From Dendrolimus kikuchii (taxonomy: Eukaryota; Arthropoda; Insecta; Lepidoptera; Lasiocampidae), in contig CM034392.1 of assembly GCA_019925095.2 (NCBI GenBank), positions 21,248,387 through 21,312,386 on the forward strand: a stretch of 64,000 nucleotides of DNA, written 5' to 3'. A model generated the notes under the pieces. That model was not told the origin of the DNA. It searched no databases and was given only the letters and a program-made list of their open reading frames with translations. The position numbers and the translations under genes were made by a program. Positions 43,986 to 56,469 of the stretch are shown here, one piece after another. Positions within the stretch are counted from its first letter, which is position 1. The number at the start of each line of letters is the position of its first letter.

Positions 43986-44566
43986 TAATTCGATCAGCCC
44001 GAAAGAGTCAATGAAATTTTAGATACAAGAAAGAAACAAAGATTTCTTTGAAACTGTAATATCAATATAGTCTATATAACAAAAAATAAATGAAACATAC
44101 AATGGAAGATGTACTTAAATAATAAAAAAACAGTCTTAAAACGCAAACGAACGATTAAAGACGTCTGATAGTAAAAACTCAGTTTCCGATGGCAGATACA
44201 AGGACTCATCAAAAAATATTTAATAATTTTCCTGGCGAAAGCAACTATTGCGGAGATAATAGTAGTTAGATATTATGATTTATTATTATTCTTATAACGA
44301 ACAAAGAAGAAAGACCAAGTGACCTAAAAAGTAATTTAATTTAACAGTTGCTTGATTAATTAGGAGGAAATTCAAGCACTTGGGAGCCATTTAGAGCCCG
44401 ATGTATTAAACGCCTGGTTATATTATTTAGAGTTTGGATGCTATATTGTTTTGGATTTGATTTCATTGAATTTAATCAATTCCTATTAGTGTAAGTATGT
44501 ATAATAAATTGTACAGTCCTATCTTATTTTCCGCCTACATCGCCATCGATTAGTAAAGAATTTCTT

Positions 44567-44640
44567 CTAGGCTAGGTTGCCTGAAAGATATTGTATTTAG
44601 CGATAAGGCCTTCTGTTATTTTAACAAGAAGTATTCTAAC
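44567..44640 (+). repeat. Degraded LINE 3'-tail fragment
   Basis: GGTTGCCTGAAAGATATTGT with AGCGATAAGGCCTTCTG is a diverged match to the hairpin region of the LINE tail. Confidence 0.5.
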
Positions 44641-44719
44641 TATGCATTTTGTTATTAATTTTAGTGAGCAACAATGTGTTGTCTATCTAATAATTTGTTA
44701 CAGTGATAGTAGTAACAGA

Positions 44720-44720
<1 letters not shown>

Positions 44721-44806
<86 letters not shown>
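44721..44806. repeat. (TA)8(TG)35 compound microsatellite
   Basis: An alternating TA run (44721-44736) passes directly into 35 uninterrupted TG units (44737-44806). The open frames of Val-Cys or His-Thr repeats across it are artefacts. Confidence 0.97.
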
Positions 44807-44809
<3 letters not shown>

Positions 44810-44829
44810 CTCAAAACAAAAATAAGTTT

Positions 44830-45010
44830 GATAATTGAGTGGGTTAAATCTTTGCCAACCTAGCTCACTGAAACCCAGAGGCTTCGGTTTCATTTCTTGG
44901 CATGGTAAATTTTATAAACGAACTTTATGTTATTAACTGTGCTCTGGATGTTTGGGATGGACCCCAGAGTCGTCCGTTGTACCAATAACAGTAACTTGCT
45001 TAGCTTGGTA
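44830..45010 (+). repeat. Diverged tRNA-derived SINE
   Basis: Forward-oriented copy of the SINE at 46870-47135: GAGTGGGTTAAATCTTTGCC, CCCAGAGGCTTCGGTTTCAT, TGGCATGGTAAATTTTATAA and TAACTTGCTTAGCTTGG. The A box is altered and the B box has mutated. Confidence 0.65.
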
Positions 45011-45189
45011 ACACAAGTTAAATGATTTAACATTTACGTAGAATTTATAGTCATAGATTTTGTTCTATTAATCAATTTTAACATAAAGATTTTTATCTCC
45101 TTCACATAACGTTAATAATATTGTAAAAAAATGTAAAAAGAACAGTCATCGTTGGCAAACAGGATAAAAATGCATCACCAAAATCCACA

Positions 45190-45360
45190 TAGGCTGTCTA
45201 AAAAACGCTTACGTATTGGCGACAGGGGTGTCGCGTCGCTCGGTCGGGTGACGGCGTCTGTTGTGTGTACAGGGTCTCTTATCAGTGGTACTTGACGCGC
45301 GAATACAGCAATTATACCTGCGCAGGAGTCGCGCAAGTGTACGCTTCGAGTGGAAAAGGG
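45190..45360. promoter_or_regulatory. Candidate regulatory block in T-box intron
   Basis: A GC-rich island (GTCGCGTCGCTCGGTCGGGT and later GACGCGCGAATACAGC, CGCAGGAGTCGCGCAAG) with a CTTATCAG GATA-type site, in AT-rich intron. No repeat match and no long open frame. Confidence 0.3.
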
Positions 45361-46869
45361 TTTTTACCATATTATTTTACGTGCTTAAAATTAAAGAAGC
45401 ATGTTATTGATTTGTCTACTTGATGCTATGATGGGTTGTTTACAATCTCTTTTTAGGAGCGTTTGTATATGTAGTTTATACATGTGAGCCCTAACATAGG
45501 AACATTAAGATTTGCATTTATACATGTTATTGTTTCTAAATGTAGTATGTATGTAGTCTGTATGTTGTTTTTTTGTGTATTCGTTACTTTAGTTTTGTCA
45601 ATTGTGAACCAATTTTCAAATGTTTTCTTTTAATCGAGAGGTTATGCTCCCGAATTGATCCCATTGCCACCATGTCAGGATCTGATGAGTGGATTCCAAG
45701 GAATTAGAGAAACTCATGAACATTGATAACAGATGTCTTCGTAAGACGATATCTCCGTCAAGTCTAAATCGATTTTAATTTTTTTTTCTTTACTCATAAG
45801 TCTATACTTCCGATGTGGTGCCACGGTCGGTACGTCAGGATTTGATGTGTAAATTCCAGATTTAAACATAAAAAGACAAACATTTACAAAATATAGTAAT
45901 TTTTATGTCTTACATGATACCGACTTCAAGATGTTGTAGAAATAAGTCGGATAAATACGTATATTTTGGTTTTTAATATGAAGTCGGTTTTATTTTTGTT
46001 AAAAAAAAATGTAAATTGTTACATTATATTATTATTCTATTATTACTAATACTATTAAATCGAAATATTTCTAAAATTATTTTATCTTTCTAACATTATG
46101 TTGCACGAGTGTAGCGCCCTGTCTACGGGACTTCTTTCATGAGACCGTGTTTACGTGGTTTTAGCATGAAGCTTTCTTCCATGTTTTTAGTAAGAAACGT
46201 ATTCAAAAATACAAATATACAGCTTTTAATAAAATTAGTACGTAAAAAGGCCAAGGTATTGCGCTCTTCAATACTGTTTACATAATAACACGTAATTAAG
46301 TAATAACTATTAATGACGTTCCAATGTTTTAACGCTCATTACCCAAATTAATGATTGTCGAAATGTCCTTTTTTACAGGTCACAGAAATTCCAATTAATA
46401 ATATAAAATGGGAATGTGAGTTTGTGACGCTATCACGCCTTAATTTCAATTATTAACATAATATTTTAGCTTTTTTTTTGTAAGTTTGTCATTTTTGTAG
46501 TTATAATAGACTTTGAAAATAAGTTTTATGTACATACAGACAATTTTTTTTGTTAACAAATTTATTGAGACTGCTAAAACCAGAAACTGCATTAACTTTA
46601 AAATAAAATTACAAATAGTATATAGGGCAGAAATCGCTGTCGGTTTTCAATTTTTTATTAAATAACTTTATAAATAAATAATTAAGTAAACTCTTAATTA
46701 TCACGAAATTTTGCGTAAACGTTATCAGGTAAAGAGCGATAAGTTTTCTTTTAACCAGAAAAAAGGACTGTAAAAACTATTTCTGAAAGATAGTTGAATA
46801 TAGCAAAAAAGATAGTGCTGCAATCGCGTTTTATGGTGCCACCGTTGCAGTTCACTAACAAATATATCG

Positions 46870-47135
46870 TCATGGCAACGCCATGAATATTTTCTTTTTA
46901 ATAATCGACAGAGCAACACACATATTGTATAGCCACAGTTTAACCAAGTAACGCTTGTGTTATGGGTAATATACAACGGACTACCTCCGGGGCCGATCCC
47001 AGACACCCAAACCAAAGTAAATAGAGGAGAAAATTCATATCCGAAATTTACCATACCAGGAATCGAACCCGGAGCTTCTGCGTTGCGATGAGGCAAGGCG
47101 GCAAAGACTTAGCCCGCTCAACCACAAATGCCGTC
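46870..47135 (-). repeat. tRNA-derived SINE with intact A and B boxes
   Basis: On the minus strand an A box TGGTTGAGCGG (47124-47114) and a B box GGTTCGATTCC (47069-47059) are 44 bases apart, both fitting RNA polymerase III consensus. They are followed by TGGTATGGTAAATTTCGG and a body ending near AAGCGTTACTTGGTTAAAC. Related copies are at 13455, 44830, 52290 and a fragment at 56150-56215. The minus open frame is not a gene. Confidence 0.85.
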
Positions 47136-47444
47136 ATGAATGTGTTCACCTCAAGGGTATTTCCAACATCTTCGCTAGATGGCGTTACGAGTATTTATTC
47201 TCATCCAGGAAAAATGTATTGTTCCCGAAGGATAGAAAAAACCCTTATGGACTGACAAAAAACTATATAAACCCAAGCGTAGTCGCGGGTAAAAACTAAT
47301 ATATTAAAAGTTACAAATCTCCCTATAATATGAAGCTTCTTTATAAAGGTAATCAAAAGTATTGTTACGAGTCGCGAGACTCAAATTAAAATGCCGTTAG
47401 AATTACTATAGAGTTTATTAGAACTATAGAAACACGTTTTATTT

Positions 47445-47757
47445 TTATTTTTTATTGCACGAGTTCAGCAGACAAGCAGACGGCCCACTTCATGGAAAGC
47501 GGTTACCATCGCCTATGGACATTTGCAACACCAAAAGTGCTACAAACGCGCTGCTGCTCTCTTAAGTGAGACTGGAACCTGGTCACTAATGCCGGAACAC
47601 AACTCAAGGTTGTTATAGTGTCATGCTTTAAACCTGGGGTGGTAGCCATCCAGTCGGGCAAATGCCCTACCTGGCTATGGGTTGTTTTGTCGCCTCTTAC
47701 GACAGGCCGCCCGGCCGCAAGAAATTGTATTCTTTCTCCGTTCCTGCACGTATAACA
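47445..47757 (-). repeat. Jockey-tail SINE copy
   Basis: Reverse copy with near-complete ends: TTATTGCACGAGTTCAGCAG on one side and TTCTTTCTCCGTTCCTGCAC on the other. The minus-strand open frame is the same repeat frame seen at 5.2 kb. Confidence 0.85.
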
Positions 47758-48349
47758 CAGGTACAAAAATAACCGAACACAACAAGTCCAAACGTAATGC
47801 AGAAGGTCGTACTTTAATAAAACGCGCTATGTCCGTCAATTATTAGATTCGCGATTGTAGTACACACGTCTTGCTTCGCTCGTTGTTATCGCTCGACTGA
47901 CTCCCCTCTCCATCAGGTCATCGTTTTATACTGCGCAACTGCAATGTCCCCGTATCTAAGTCGACTTAACCCGATACACCTGGCTAATGACTGCCATAAA
48001 AGATTACAATACAACAAAGGCATGTTTTCCAATACGACCATAAAAAAATTCAATGTTATTACTTCAAATGCCGACGGGTAATAAATGTGCTTTGTTTCAG
48101 ATGCAGGTGGATTTTGTTTTTGTCGGGACCAGAGTTGTAACCGTATGATGCATGGACAGATTGACAGACGGTACTAAAAACGCATCGCCGCGTTCGGTAG
48201 CTCGTCCATCAAACAGACAAGTCTTCGATCAATCTGGTAGAAATGAAGTTCGAAATATGATTTTTCCTTTTTTATTTAAACTATGGAATTGATTTAGGGC
48301 TCATTTCTCAATCGTTACAGAAAAGTTATCAGTCGGATAAATTATAACC

Positions 48350-48475
48350 TGACCACATTCAAAAGTCAAACAATTCAAGCGTTTTATTCGTGCAAGTGTC
48401 ATTTTTGATTTTCCCGTGTTCTGTTTTATTCTATAGAATCTTTTATCTGGTGATTGAAAAATCGGCCCTTAATCT
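48350..48475 (+). repeat. Solo arm of the 20-kb foldback family
   Basis: TTTTATTCGTGCAAGTGTCA, TTGATTTTCCCGTGTTCTG and GGTGATTGAAAAATCGGCCC match the right arm at 20385-20495 closely. Confidence 0.7.
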
Positions 48476-48529
48476 ATATAAGTTTTGTTATAAAGAAGAT
48501 GACACACATAATATAATAAATTACAATAT

Positions 48530-48832
48530 TGCTCCGGTGGTTCGGGCATGTGGAAAGAATGCATGATAAAAGAATGACTACACAGATATACAATGCAAAA
48601 GTGGATGGATGCAGAAAGCGTGGAAGGCCACGACACACCTTCCATGATCAACTTCATCGTGTACTAGCAGAAGGTGATGTCAGGAGCCTTAAGAACAGAC
48701 GAGCGTGCATGATAAGAGTTATGAATGTCAAAGAAGCAAGTGAGGTGTGTAAGAATAAGCCTAAATGGCGCTCTGTTGTTCGTGCCTACCCCGCAAGGGA
48801 ACTGGCGTGAAGTTATGTATGTATGTATGTAT
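48530..48832 (+). mobile_element. 5'-truncated LINE, C-terminal RT fragment
   Basis: An open frame of 93 codons reads MLRWFGHVERMHDKRMT, KVDGCRKRGRPRHTFHDQL, then RRACMIRVMNVKEASEVC and RSVVRAYPARELA. The L-R-W-F-G-H-V motif with a downstream G-R-P-R is the usual C-terminus of insect LINE ORF2. It ends in a (TATG)n tail (48815-48832). The frame is intact, suggesting a fairly young insertion. The 41.9-kb copy is from the same family. Confidence 0.8.
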
Positions 48833-48893
48833 GTACAATATTGTTTGTGTCACCTCTTAGTTGATATTTCCCTTCTTCATTTCGCACGTTTTT

Positions 48894-49184
48894 ATATTAT
48901 TGCATGAGGTCAGCAGACAAGCAGGCGGCCCACCTGATGGAAAGCTGATTTTCATCTATGGAAATTTGTAACATTACAGGCGCTGCTAATGTGCTGCCGG
49001 TCTCTAAAGGGCGACTGGAACCTGGCCACTAATGGCGGAACACAACTCAAAGCTGTTATGGTGGCATACTCTTGACCAGGAGTGGTAGCCATCCAGGCGG
49101 GCAAATACCGTCGTTTAGTCGCCTCTTACGACAGGCCGCCCGGCCGCAGAAAATTATATTCTTTCTCCGTTCCTGTACGGATAA
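48894..49184 (-). repeat. Jockey-tail SINE copy
   Basis: Reverse copy from TTATTGCATGAGGTCAGCAG to CTTTCTCCGTTCCTGTACGG. It lies 60 bases after the LINE at 48530, forming a cluster of insertions. Confidence 0.85.
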
Positions 49185-49224
49185 TCGAAGAGAAAATCAG
49201 CTCCCTGATCGCAAGAACAAATCT

Positions 49225-49390
49225 ATACTAATATTATAAAGCTGAAGAGTTTGTTTGTTTGTTTAAACGCGCTAATCTCAGGAACCGCTGGTCCGGTTTG
49301 AAAAATTCTTTTAGTGTTGAATATTACATTTATCGAGGAAGGCTATTATAGGCTATATTATATTTTCAAAAAAATTAGGGATCCTTACTA
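49225..49390 (+). repeat. Non-autonomous repeat (Helitron-like), 5' part
   Basis: TATACTAATATTATAAAGCT, a GTTTGTTTGTTT run, CGCTAATCTCAGGAACCGCT and GAGGAAGGCTATTATAGG. It shares its 5' half with the next copy; its 3' end is not clear. Confidence 0.6.
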
Positions 49391-49783
49391 AAAGTCCAAT
49401 AATGTAACTCAAGGTGTAAAAAAATGACCCGAAAAAATCCTTACACAGCGTGCGCTGCGAAAACTATTGATTATAAAACAAAACAATGTACTACCACTTT
49501 GCAGAACATATAATTGTCTACAAAAAATATCGCGTTACCATATGTCTAACTATTGTAGTTATCTCACTTTAAGTGTTTTCTTTTATTTTTTTTAATTATT
49601 AAAATGCCGTCGCTTCAAAAATTCTTTATTTTGTACCTTCGTATTAATCCTTATCAAAATAAATTACTCCATATTCAAGACGAATTCAATAAGTTTCTAG
49701 AACTTTTTGAATTATTCAATTCGGAGGTTTCATTCAAAAAATATCGCGATATTTAAAATGTAAGTATTAGTGTAGTAGCCAAA

Positions 49784-50001
49784 TATACTAATATTGTTTG
49801 ATTTAACGCGCTAATCTCAGGAACTACTGGTCTGATTTGAAAAATTCTTTCAGTGTTGGATAGCCCATTTATCGAGGAAGGCTATAGGCTATATATCATC
49901 ACGCTAAGACCAATAAGAGCGGAGCACCAATGAAGAATTTTTCAAAATTGGAGAGTTTTGAAAGCAAATTCCACGCGGACGACGTCGCGGGCACAGCTAG
50001 T
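49784..50001 (+). repeat. Non-autonomous repeat (Helitron-like), complete ends
   Basis: It starts TATACTAATATTGTTTG, contains CGCTAATCTCAGGAACTACT, and ends CGCGGACGACGTCGCGGGCA then CAGCTAGT. The CTAGT end with an upstream CG-rich hairpin (CGCGGACGACGTCGCG) is Helitron-like. The small open frames over its 3' end are not genes. Confidence 0.6.
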
Positions 50002-51344
50002 TCACGAATAAAATTACGAATGTTTCCCATAAATTTGATTTTGGTTTCATTTACATTTCCGTATATAATAATCAATACTAGTAAAAAAAAGTCATTATAT
50101 GGAATAATCAAAATATTGTTTTAAGTAACTATTTTCTTTCAATTTATATCTTCAAAATTGTAATAATACACGAGCGAAATAGCAAATTTCATTTAGCTTC
50201 TTTAACCCGGTTTTGCCGACATACTACTACTACTCTATACATCCACTACAACATCGTCTCCATGACAATAGCTAACAGGAGCTACTGTCATGGTTTCAAG
50301 TATAGATGTACGCTTTACTAACATATAAAAAAATATAAACCTGTCATTTAAGATAAATCGGCATTTTCGGGTCATAAATATACTAGACTAAACATTAGTC
50401 ACCTCACGCTATTTGGCTCTGATATTCTTAACTTTAATATCAAATTAAAATTCTTTGGCTATTTTTAATTTCTTAACACTAATATTTTTTTCCTTTAAAT
50501 AAGAGTTTAATGGCACGTTTACTGCCTCGAATACCGAAAAAGGAAATAGTCTCTTAACAAAAATACTTTTTAATTATTCATACTCATCATTGCTATACCA
50601 ATTTTGGTGTTATTCATATAAAATTAAAGGTATAATTAAGTAATTAAATAAGAGAATTGAATTATATGGTCTCGACCTCGATCATTAGTAAAGGCTTCTA
50701 CGCGCTTTCATTAAATGTATATTCATATATTGCAATTTAATTTGCGAATTTGGAGTGATTAATATATCCGACTTAGATTTGGACATGAAAAATGTCTCAT
50801 TTTTGTTTTAATTTAACTTTGAAGATACTAAAAATAAAGGTTGACTATAGATAAAATCTTTTGCAATTAATATATTTATACTTAAATGTGTTAATACAAA
50901 GTTATTAATGAATATTAATGAAAGATTCACTAAGTAGTTATTTCACCATAAAGTAGTTAACTCTAAGGAGGTATGAAGTTGAATCATGCCGGGATAAATT
51001 CAATATTTTATATATAATCTAAATTTTCAGAAGAACAAAATCTCACAATAAGTGATGCTGAAGATCACACAAAGTGGAGAAGAAAAAGTAGGAACGTAGA
51101 CCAGGGGTCCGAATCGGATGCCCTAAACATAACCGGGATTAAACGCTATCATAATCATAATATTAGACATGTTTTTTGTAAATATTATCATCTTTTTGTT
51201 GCTTTCCGTCAATTCCAAGAAATGTAGAAATCGCTCTAAAACTAACTTTCCTACTTTAATATTAATTTAATTTATATATAGCTTCTCTTTGGCTTCTAGT
51301 TTATTTTTAGCATTTACTTACAGTTTCAATTATTTAAAAATGTT

Positions 51345-51545
51345 AGATAGATAGATAACCCTTTATTGTACACCATTACAGAAAAAACTTACGAACTAGT
51401 ATTAGTCTAGTTGGGTACAAAGGGCGGTCTTAACGCTAAAAAGCGATCTCTTCCAGACAACCCGTGGCAAGAATATTCTGATTAGGAGTGGCGACGGTGG
51501 TATACTTACATTTTAATAATAAATATAAAACTATACTACATATAC
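51345..51545 (-). repeat. LINE 3' end with stem-loop, inverted twin of 16186-16425
   Basis: On the plus strand: (GATA)n, CCCTTTATTGTACACCATTA, GGGTACAAAGGGCGGTCTTA, GCTAAAAAGCGATCTCTTCC, then the TA-rich part. It is close to identical to the reverse complement of 16186-16425. Confidence 0.8.
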
Positions 51546-51909
51546 AAATATACACATAACTTTATATACATATACAAGATCTATTATCTACATTTGAAAT
51601 CTTCTGGATGCTACATTTATTTTGTTTTTCAAAATTGGTTGTAAAAACAATCGCAGCAGTGTGACGAGATGTGTCAGATAACAAGGGGTTGTAAAGCCGT
51701 GGCCACATGCACAAGTCAACCCTCGGAATGTCGCATGTCGTCTCGCTTCACTAACTTAGTGATCACATCTCTTGATAGTCTAAATGCGTCGTAAAAGTTG
51801 TCGTAGACCGATGTTTTAGCATGTTTTTGTAGAAACGTTTTGGGTCATAGCCTATATTGACTGTTGAGTTTTTACTGGTGGATGTGAGACAAGCAGTCGC
51901 ATATATTTA

Positions 51910-52140
51910 CATAGTATAAAACAAAGTCGCTTTTCGCGGCTGTCTGTCTATATATCCGCTAACTCCTCCTAAGCCACGCAACAGATTTTTAAACGGTTTT
52001 CACCGTCATCAGTTAGATAATCTTTCACTGAAGGATTATATATATAAAAAACCTAATTAAGTTTTTATGTAAGTAAGATATTATAGAACTACTTCCAAGG
52101 ATTAGTTAGACTCGCGGTGAAATCTCTAGTATATGCATAA
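51910..52140 (+). repeat. Short dispersed repeat (CTGTCTGTATATC family)
   Basis: TAGTATAAAACAAAGTCGCT, TTTCGCGGCTGTCTGTCTAT, TCCTCCTAAGCCACGCAACA, a GAAGGATTATATATATAAA segment and a closing CTCTAGT. It matches 33340-33565 in order. Confidence 0.55.
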
Positions 52141-52289
52141 TTACGTAGTTGTTTTTATTGCACACAAACAAGTAGATACAAAATAATAGAAAATTGGTAA
52201 GAAAACTCTTTTTGATTTAAGTTTGCCTTTGTCAGCCAAGGAAGTGTTTCACCAGTTTTGACAACAATTCGTAGTTTAAGAAATTTTCA

Positions 52290-52505
52290 ATTTGCTGGCT
52301 AAGTTTTTGCCAGCTTACCTCACTGCAACGCAGAAGCTCCGGGATTGATTCCTGGTATGGTAAATTTCAGAAACGAATTTACTCCGTTATTTACTACAGT
52401 CCTAGGAATCGATTCCAGAGTAAATCGTTGTATATTATCCATAACACAAGCGTAACTTGCTTAATTTGGGAATATACAATATGTGTGTTTGTCTGTCGAT
52501 TATTA
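52290..52505 (+). repeat. tRNA-derived SINE copy
   Basis: CTGGCTAAGTTTTTGCCAGC, GCAACGCAGAAGCTCCGGGA, TTGATTCCTGGTATGGTAAA, TAACACAAGCGTAACTTGCT, then a (TTA)n tail. The B box is partly mutated (GGGATTGATTCC). Confidence 0.8.
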
Positions 52506-52569
52506 TTATTATATATGTAACTTTGGAATTGGAATATGTTTAAATTATTTATTACTATTACACAAATTT

Positions 52570-52882
52570 TTATCCGTGCAAGAACGGAGAAAGAATACAA
52601 TTTTTCTGCGGCCGGGCGGCCCGTCGTAAGAGGCGACAAAACAACCCACAGCCAGGTGGTAGCGCATTCCCCCGACTGGATGGCTACCACCCCTGGTCTA
52701 AAGTATGTCACCATAACAACCATGAGTTGTGTTCTGGCATTAGTGACCAGGTTCCAGTCTCCCTTAAGAGAGCAGCAGCGCATTTGTAGCACCTTTGGTG
52801 TTGCAAATGTCTATAGGCGATAGTAACCGCTTTCCATCAAGTGGGCCGTCTGTTTGTCTGCTGAGCTACTGCAATAAAAAAA
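52570..52882 (+). repeat. Jockey-tail SINE copy, near full length
   Basis: It runs from TTATCCGTGCAAGAACGGAG through CGGCCGGGCGGCCCGTCGTA to CTACTGCAATAAAAAAAA. It immediately follows a tRNA-SINE and is a useful reference for the family's ends. Open frames on both strands are repeat-derived. Confidence 0.88.
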
Positions 52883-53104
52883 AATCTACAAGAGTAAATA
52901 AACATTACCAACCTATGAAGGAGGTGCAAACTATATTCAATCTTATGGTGAAAAAGGACTTTTTTGACTGACTATAACATCACAAAAGCGAGTTCAACCA
53001 TGTTAAAGTTTACTTCCACGAAACCTATGCGAGTAGCGAGATTGTAAAATATATTTTAGCTATATTTATGTATGTAAGAGTTATTTAGTTTTTGATTTGC
53101 AAAA

Positions 53105-53540
53105 TCTATATAAATAAAAATGAATCGTAGGATTGTATATTGATGTAGGGATTTTCGAGCATAGCTTGAGAACTACTTTACCGATTTTGATGAAATTTTT
53201 TGTGTGTGTTTAGTGGCTCCTCGGATTATTTACATTCTCAATTCAAAGCGGTAAGTGGCGCTAGGATCGGTTCCTAGGATATTCCCCCGGATATTCCGCC
53301 TCCAGGAAAATTTCCGCAGGATTCCCGCGATAAAAAACACATTTTATTACATAAAATGTTGGTATTGACCATTGAAAAATCACATTGGAATTTTTTTTTT
53401 CTGGATATTTTCATTCATTCCCAGAAAAGTTCCCGCGGGATTCCCAGGATAAAAAGCGGCGTAGATGTTAAGTAAGAATTTGCAGTCGCTTACCAGATTT
53501 TACGTGAATCCCGAATAAACAGACAAAAAGACAAGAAATG
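53105..53540 (-). repeat. Dispersed repeat with CCCGGGAT/GTAAGTGGCGC motifs
   Basis: It shares blocks with 21840-22275 (CCCGCGATAAAAAA, TAAAAAGCGGCGTAGATGTT, GTGAATCCCGAATAAACAGA) and with 42640-42740 (GATTTTGATGAAATTTTTTG, GGTAAGTGGCGCTAGGATCG). Class unknown. Confidence 0.5.
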
Positions 53541-53849
53541 AAAAAAAATGCATTGTATTCTACATCATTTATATAGAAATTGAAATAATATTTATCATTA
53601 AATTCTAAATACCAATGTATTTAAATACTCACTAGTTTACAATATGAAATTGTTTATACATTTATCGTTAGAATGTGTCATTAGTCATTACTAATAATAA
53701 TCTTTTTACTACTAAGTCTAACTGCAATAAACTAACTATTATTCTCATTTACAAATCGTCAAAAATATCATCTAATCCGTTCACTGTAATTGCTTTTAGT
53801 TATGTACTAATCTTTCTCGTAATTATCTACTCTTTTCACACAAGAAAAT

Positions 53850-54200
53850 CTTAAGAGGTTTCAAGGTGAACCTTTTTGGTAGAGCGTTAAAGAACCTCTC
53901 ACAAAAGGGGTGAACAATAGTTTCAATGGGCTTTTTGCTACAGGTGGTAATCTTCAAGTGCACAACAAGCGATGCGGACATTTTTCCATGCGAATTGACC
54001 CGATCGGTAGCTACCTTATTGTTAAGCTGCGTGCACAAAGATGCCGCTGTCTACCGCGGACTCCAGGCCTTTACCTTTACACATAAGGCACTGAAGCGTA
54101 GCAACCGACGCTTTTTGCCACCCATACCCATCATAATAACGAGTGTTATGACGTTTTTTAATGCGTCTGGTAGCCGTAAAGATTGTTTTGATTGATTTAT
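53850..54200. other. Unassigned segment with overlapping open frames
   Basis: Balanced composition with open frames of 71-89 codons on both strands, none with a family I recognise and none with splice or start context that convinces me. It may be an old mobile-element fragment or non-coding conserved DNA. Confidence 0.2.
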
Positions 54201-55566
54201 TTTTGAAGATGAAAACAGTATACTCCTACGAATGATTTTTACATTGATATATGAGTAAAATAAAATGAACAACCTCAAATAAAATGAAAATGTTACCTAA
54301 TTTGGAAGAAAATTTGAAAGTGACTTATTTGTTTTTTATTTTTAATAATTAGGAGAAAATTGATTAATAAAATTTATGAGGACAAGCAAAACCAACCAGT
54401 ATGGAAGATATTTAATAATAAGACAACTATATGAAACTTTATACAGAATAATAAATTATGTAACTAGGTCTTAAAAAGCATCAGGGACAGAAAATAGCTA
54501 ACCGAGAATCGAACCAGGCATTTTTCGGTTCTAAGAAGAAGTCAATATCATGGTTGATACATGTTTTTTGTTCGTTTCGGTAAACGATTTTTAATCGTTT
54601 ACGACTATTCATATTTTAATTGCTACGTTATCGATACTAATGAACGTTTAAAGTTAAAAAGTTGAAGAGTATGATGTTTCAAACTATTGAAATTCCCATT
54701 TATGAGGTTATGAGAATCAAAATAAAAAAATTACTGTTGAAACTAGAACCAAATATGTATATTAAGTGTTGTCACAAAACATACAAACCGCGTGAGGCAG
54801 TTTCTACAAACACAACCGTGTAAATAACGTTTTGGACCTAGACTGTTTCGAGAAGATCATTAATCGAGGCGTCAACCGCCCTGTCTAAACATACCGCACG
54901 AATAAAGGAATACAGTTACTTGCCGCTACAAAGCCTTCATACAATGCCTTTCAGCGTATTTGTTCGAGTGATGAAATGCTTATAGACTTCTTTGTATTCC
55001 GAGACTCCTGTAGCGCAGCGATGTTCATAAAGATCTCGAATGCGCTACAATGTAATCTAAGCTTTATATCATTTACAATAGGTTCATTTTACTTAATGGA
55101 TTTACATCGAAATATCTTTTTATACTGAGCCGTTGTTTCTATTTGTATTCTATGTGAACGGAAATAATGTTCATATTGGTTAGTTTTTGAATGTTTGTTT
55201 TTAATTTAAAAAAAGTTACATGGCAGTAGGCGTCTCCTTATAAAACTCGTCGGCGGCGGCGTAGTCACGACTTTAAGTTCTCTGTTCCCTTCGTTCTCTC
55301 AAATCGAAATTCGTAAATTACCCGCCATAACTGTTGTTAACAATTTAAATAATTTGTATCAATAGCAACAATATTTGAATAATATCTAGTAGTTTTATTC
55401 GTTATCTTTCATAATATTTTTTTGGATCATTTAATGCTTTTTCCTTCTTTGTGGCCTTGGAAATTTTAACGTACTGTGTGTGCTAGTTTACAATACTTTA
55501 GACTGTAATCTGCTGTCCATGTATGTCATTTATATATATAATAATTACAGATAATTTAAGAATTTC

Positions 55567-55690
55567 CTTTGCGTCTGGTTGCTTGGAAGAGATCGCTTTT
55601 AGCAATAAGGCCGCCATTTGTTTTATCAAGTAACTATTGTCTTGTGTATTTTTTGTTTTGGTGAACAATAAAGTGTTGTCTATGTCTATG
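55567..55690 (+). repeat. LINE 3'-tail fragment with stem-loop
   Basis: GGTTGCTTGGAAGAGATCGC, TTTTAGCAATAAGGCCGCC, GGTGAACAATAAAGTGTTGT then CTATGTCTATGT. Confidence 0.7.
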
Positions 55691-55756
55691 TATTTTCTAT
55701 ACAAGGGTAATGGTAGGATACTGTTTATCCTGCAAACATCGACAAATATCCGTTTT

Positions 55757-56065
55757 TTTTTATTGCAGGACTTCAGCAGACAGGCAGATGACCCACTTGA
55801 TGGAAAGCGGTTACCGTCGCCTATGGACATTTGCAACACCAAGAGTGCTACAAATGCTCTGCTGCTCTCCTAAGGGAGACTGCAACCTGGTCACTAATGC
55901 CGGAACACAACTCAAGGTTGTTATGGCAACATACTTTAGACCAGGGGTGGTTGCCATCCAGTCGGGCAAATGCCCTACCACCTGGCTGTGGGTTGTTTTG
56001 TCCCTTCTTACGACAGGCCGCCCGGCCGCAGGAAATTGTATTCGTTCTCCGTTCCTGCACGGATG
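55757..56065 (-). repeat. Jockey-tail SINE copy, near full length
   Basis: Reverse copy from TTTTTTATTGCAGGACTTCA to TCTCCGTTCCTGCACGGAT. The plus-strand open frames of 82-118 codons across it are repeat frames recurring at 60.8 kb, not genes. Confidence 0.88.
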
Positions 56066-56469
56066 AAATCCTTTCGTGAGATAAGTACATCAAGTTTATA
56101 GAAAGGAATTCGAATGAAAATTCATAATCGCCAAATAAACACATAAATTACACATTCCCAGGTTAAGCAAGTTACGCTTGTATTATGGATATAATATACA
56201 ATGAACCGACCCTAGACCATAGCGATGATATCATAATAAAAATATTCTACATCAGAAGAAATTATATTTTATACTTATAAACAAATAACGTTTGTTTAAA
56301 TCTTTGTATCTTAATTACAACTATTATTTGTATTTATTTATTCTCAAAAATTTTACATTTTTTTAAAATATACATATAAAGATATTTTTTTATAAAAAAA
56401 TAGATAACATTATTCTTTTATAAAAATATATCAAAAATAAAATACATATTCAATAAAAAAATATAAAAT

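Noticed and set aside
44591..44893. ORFs rich in Val-Cys or His-Thr repeats
   Set aside because: They are direct translations of the (TG)n microsatellite.
46725..47096. 123-codon minus-strand ORF
   Set aside because: It overlaps the tRNA-derived SINE, with the B box translated as part of the frame.
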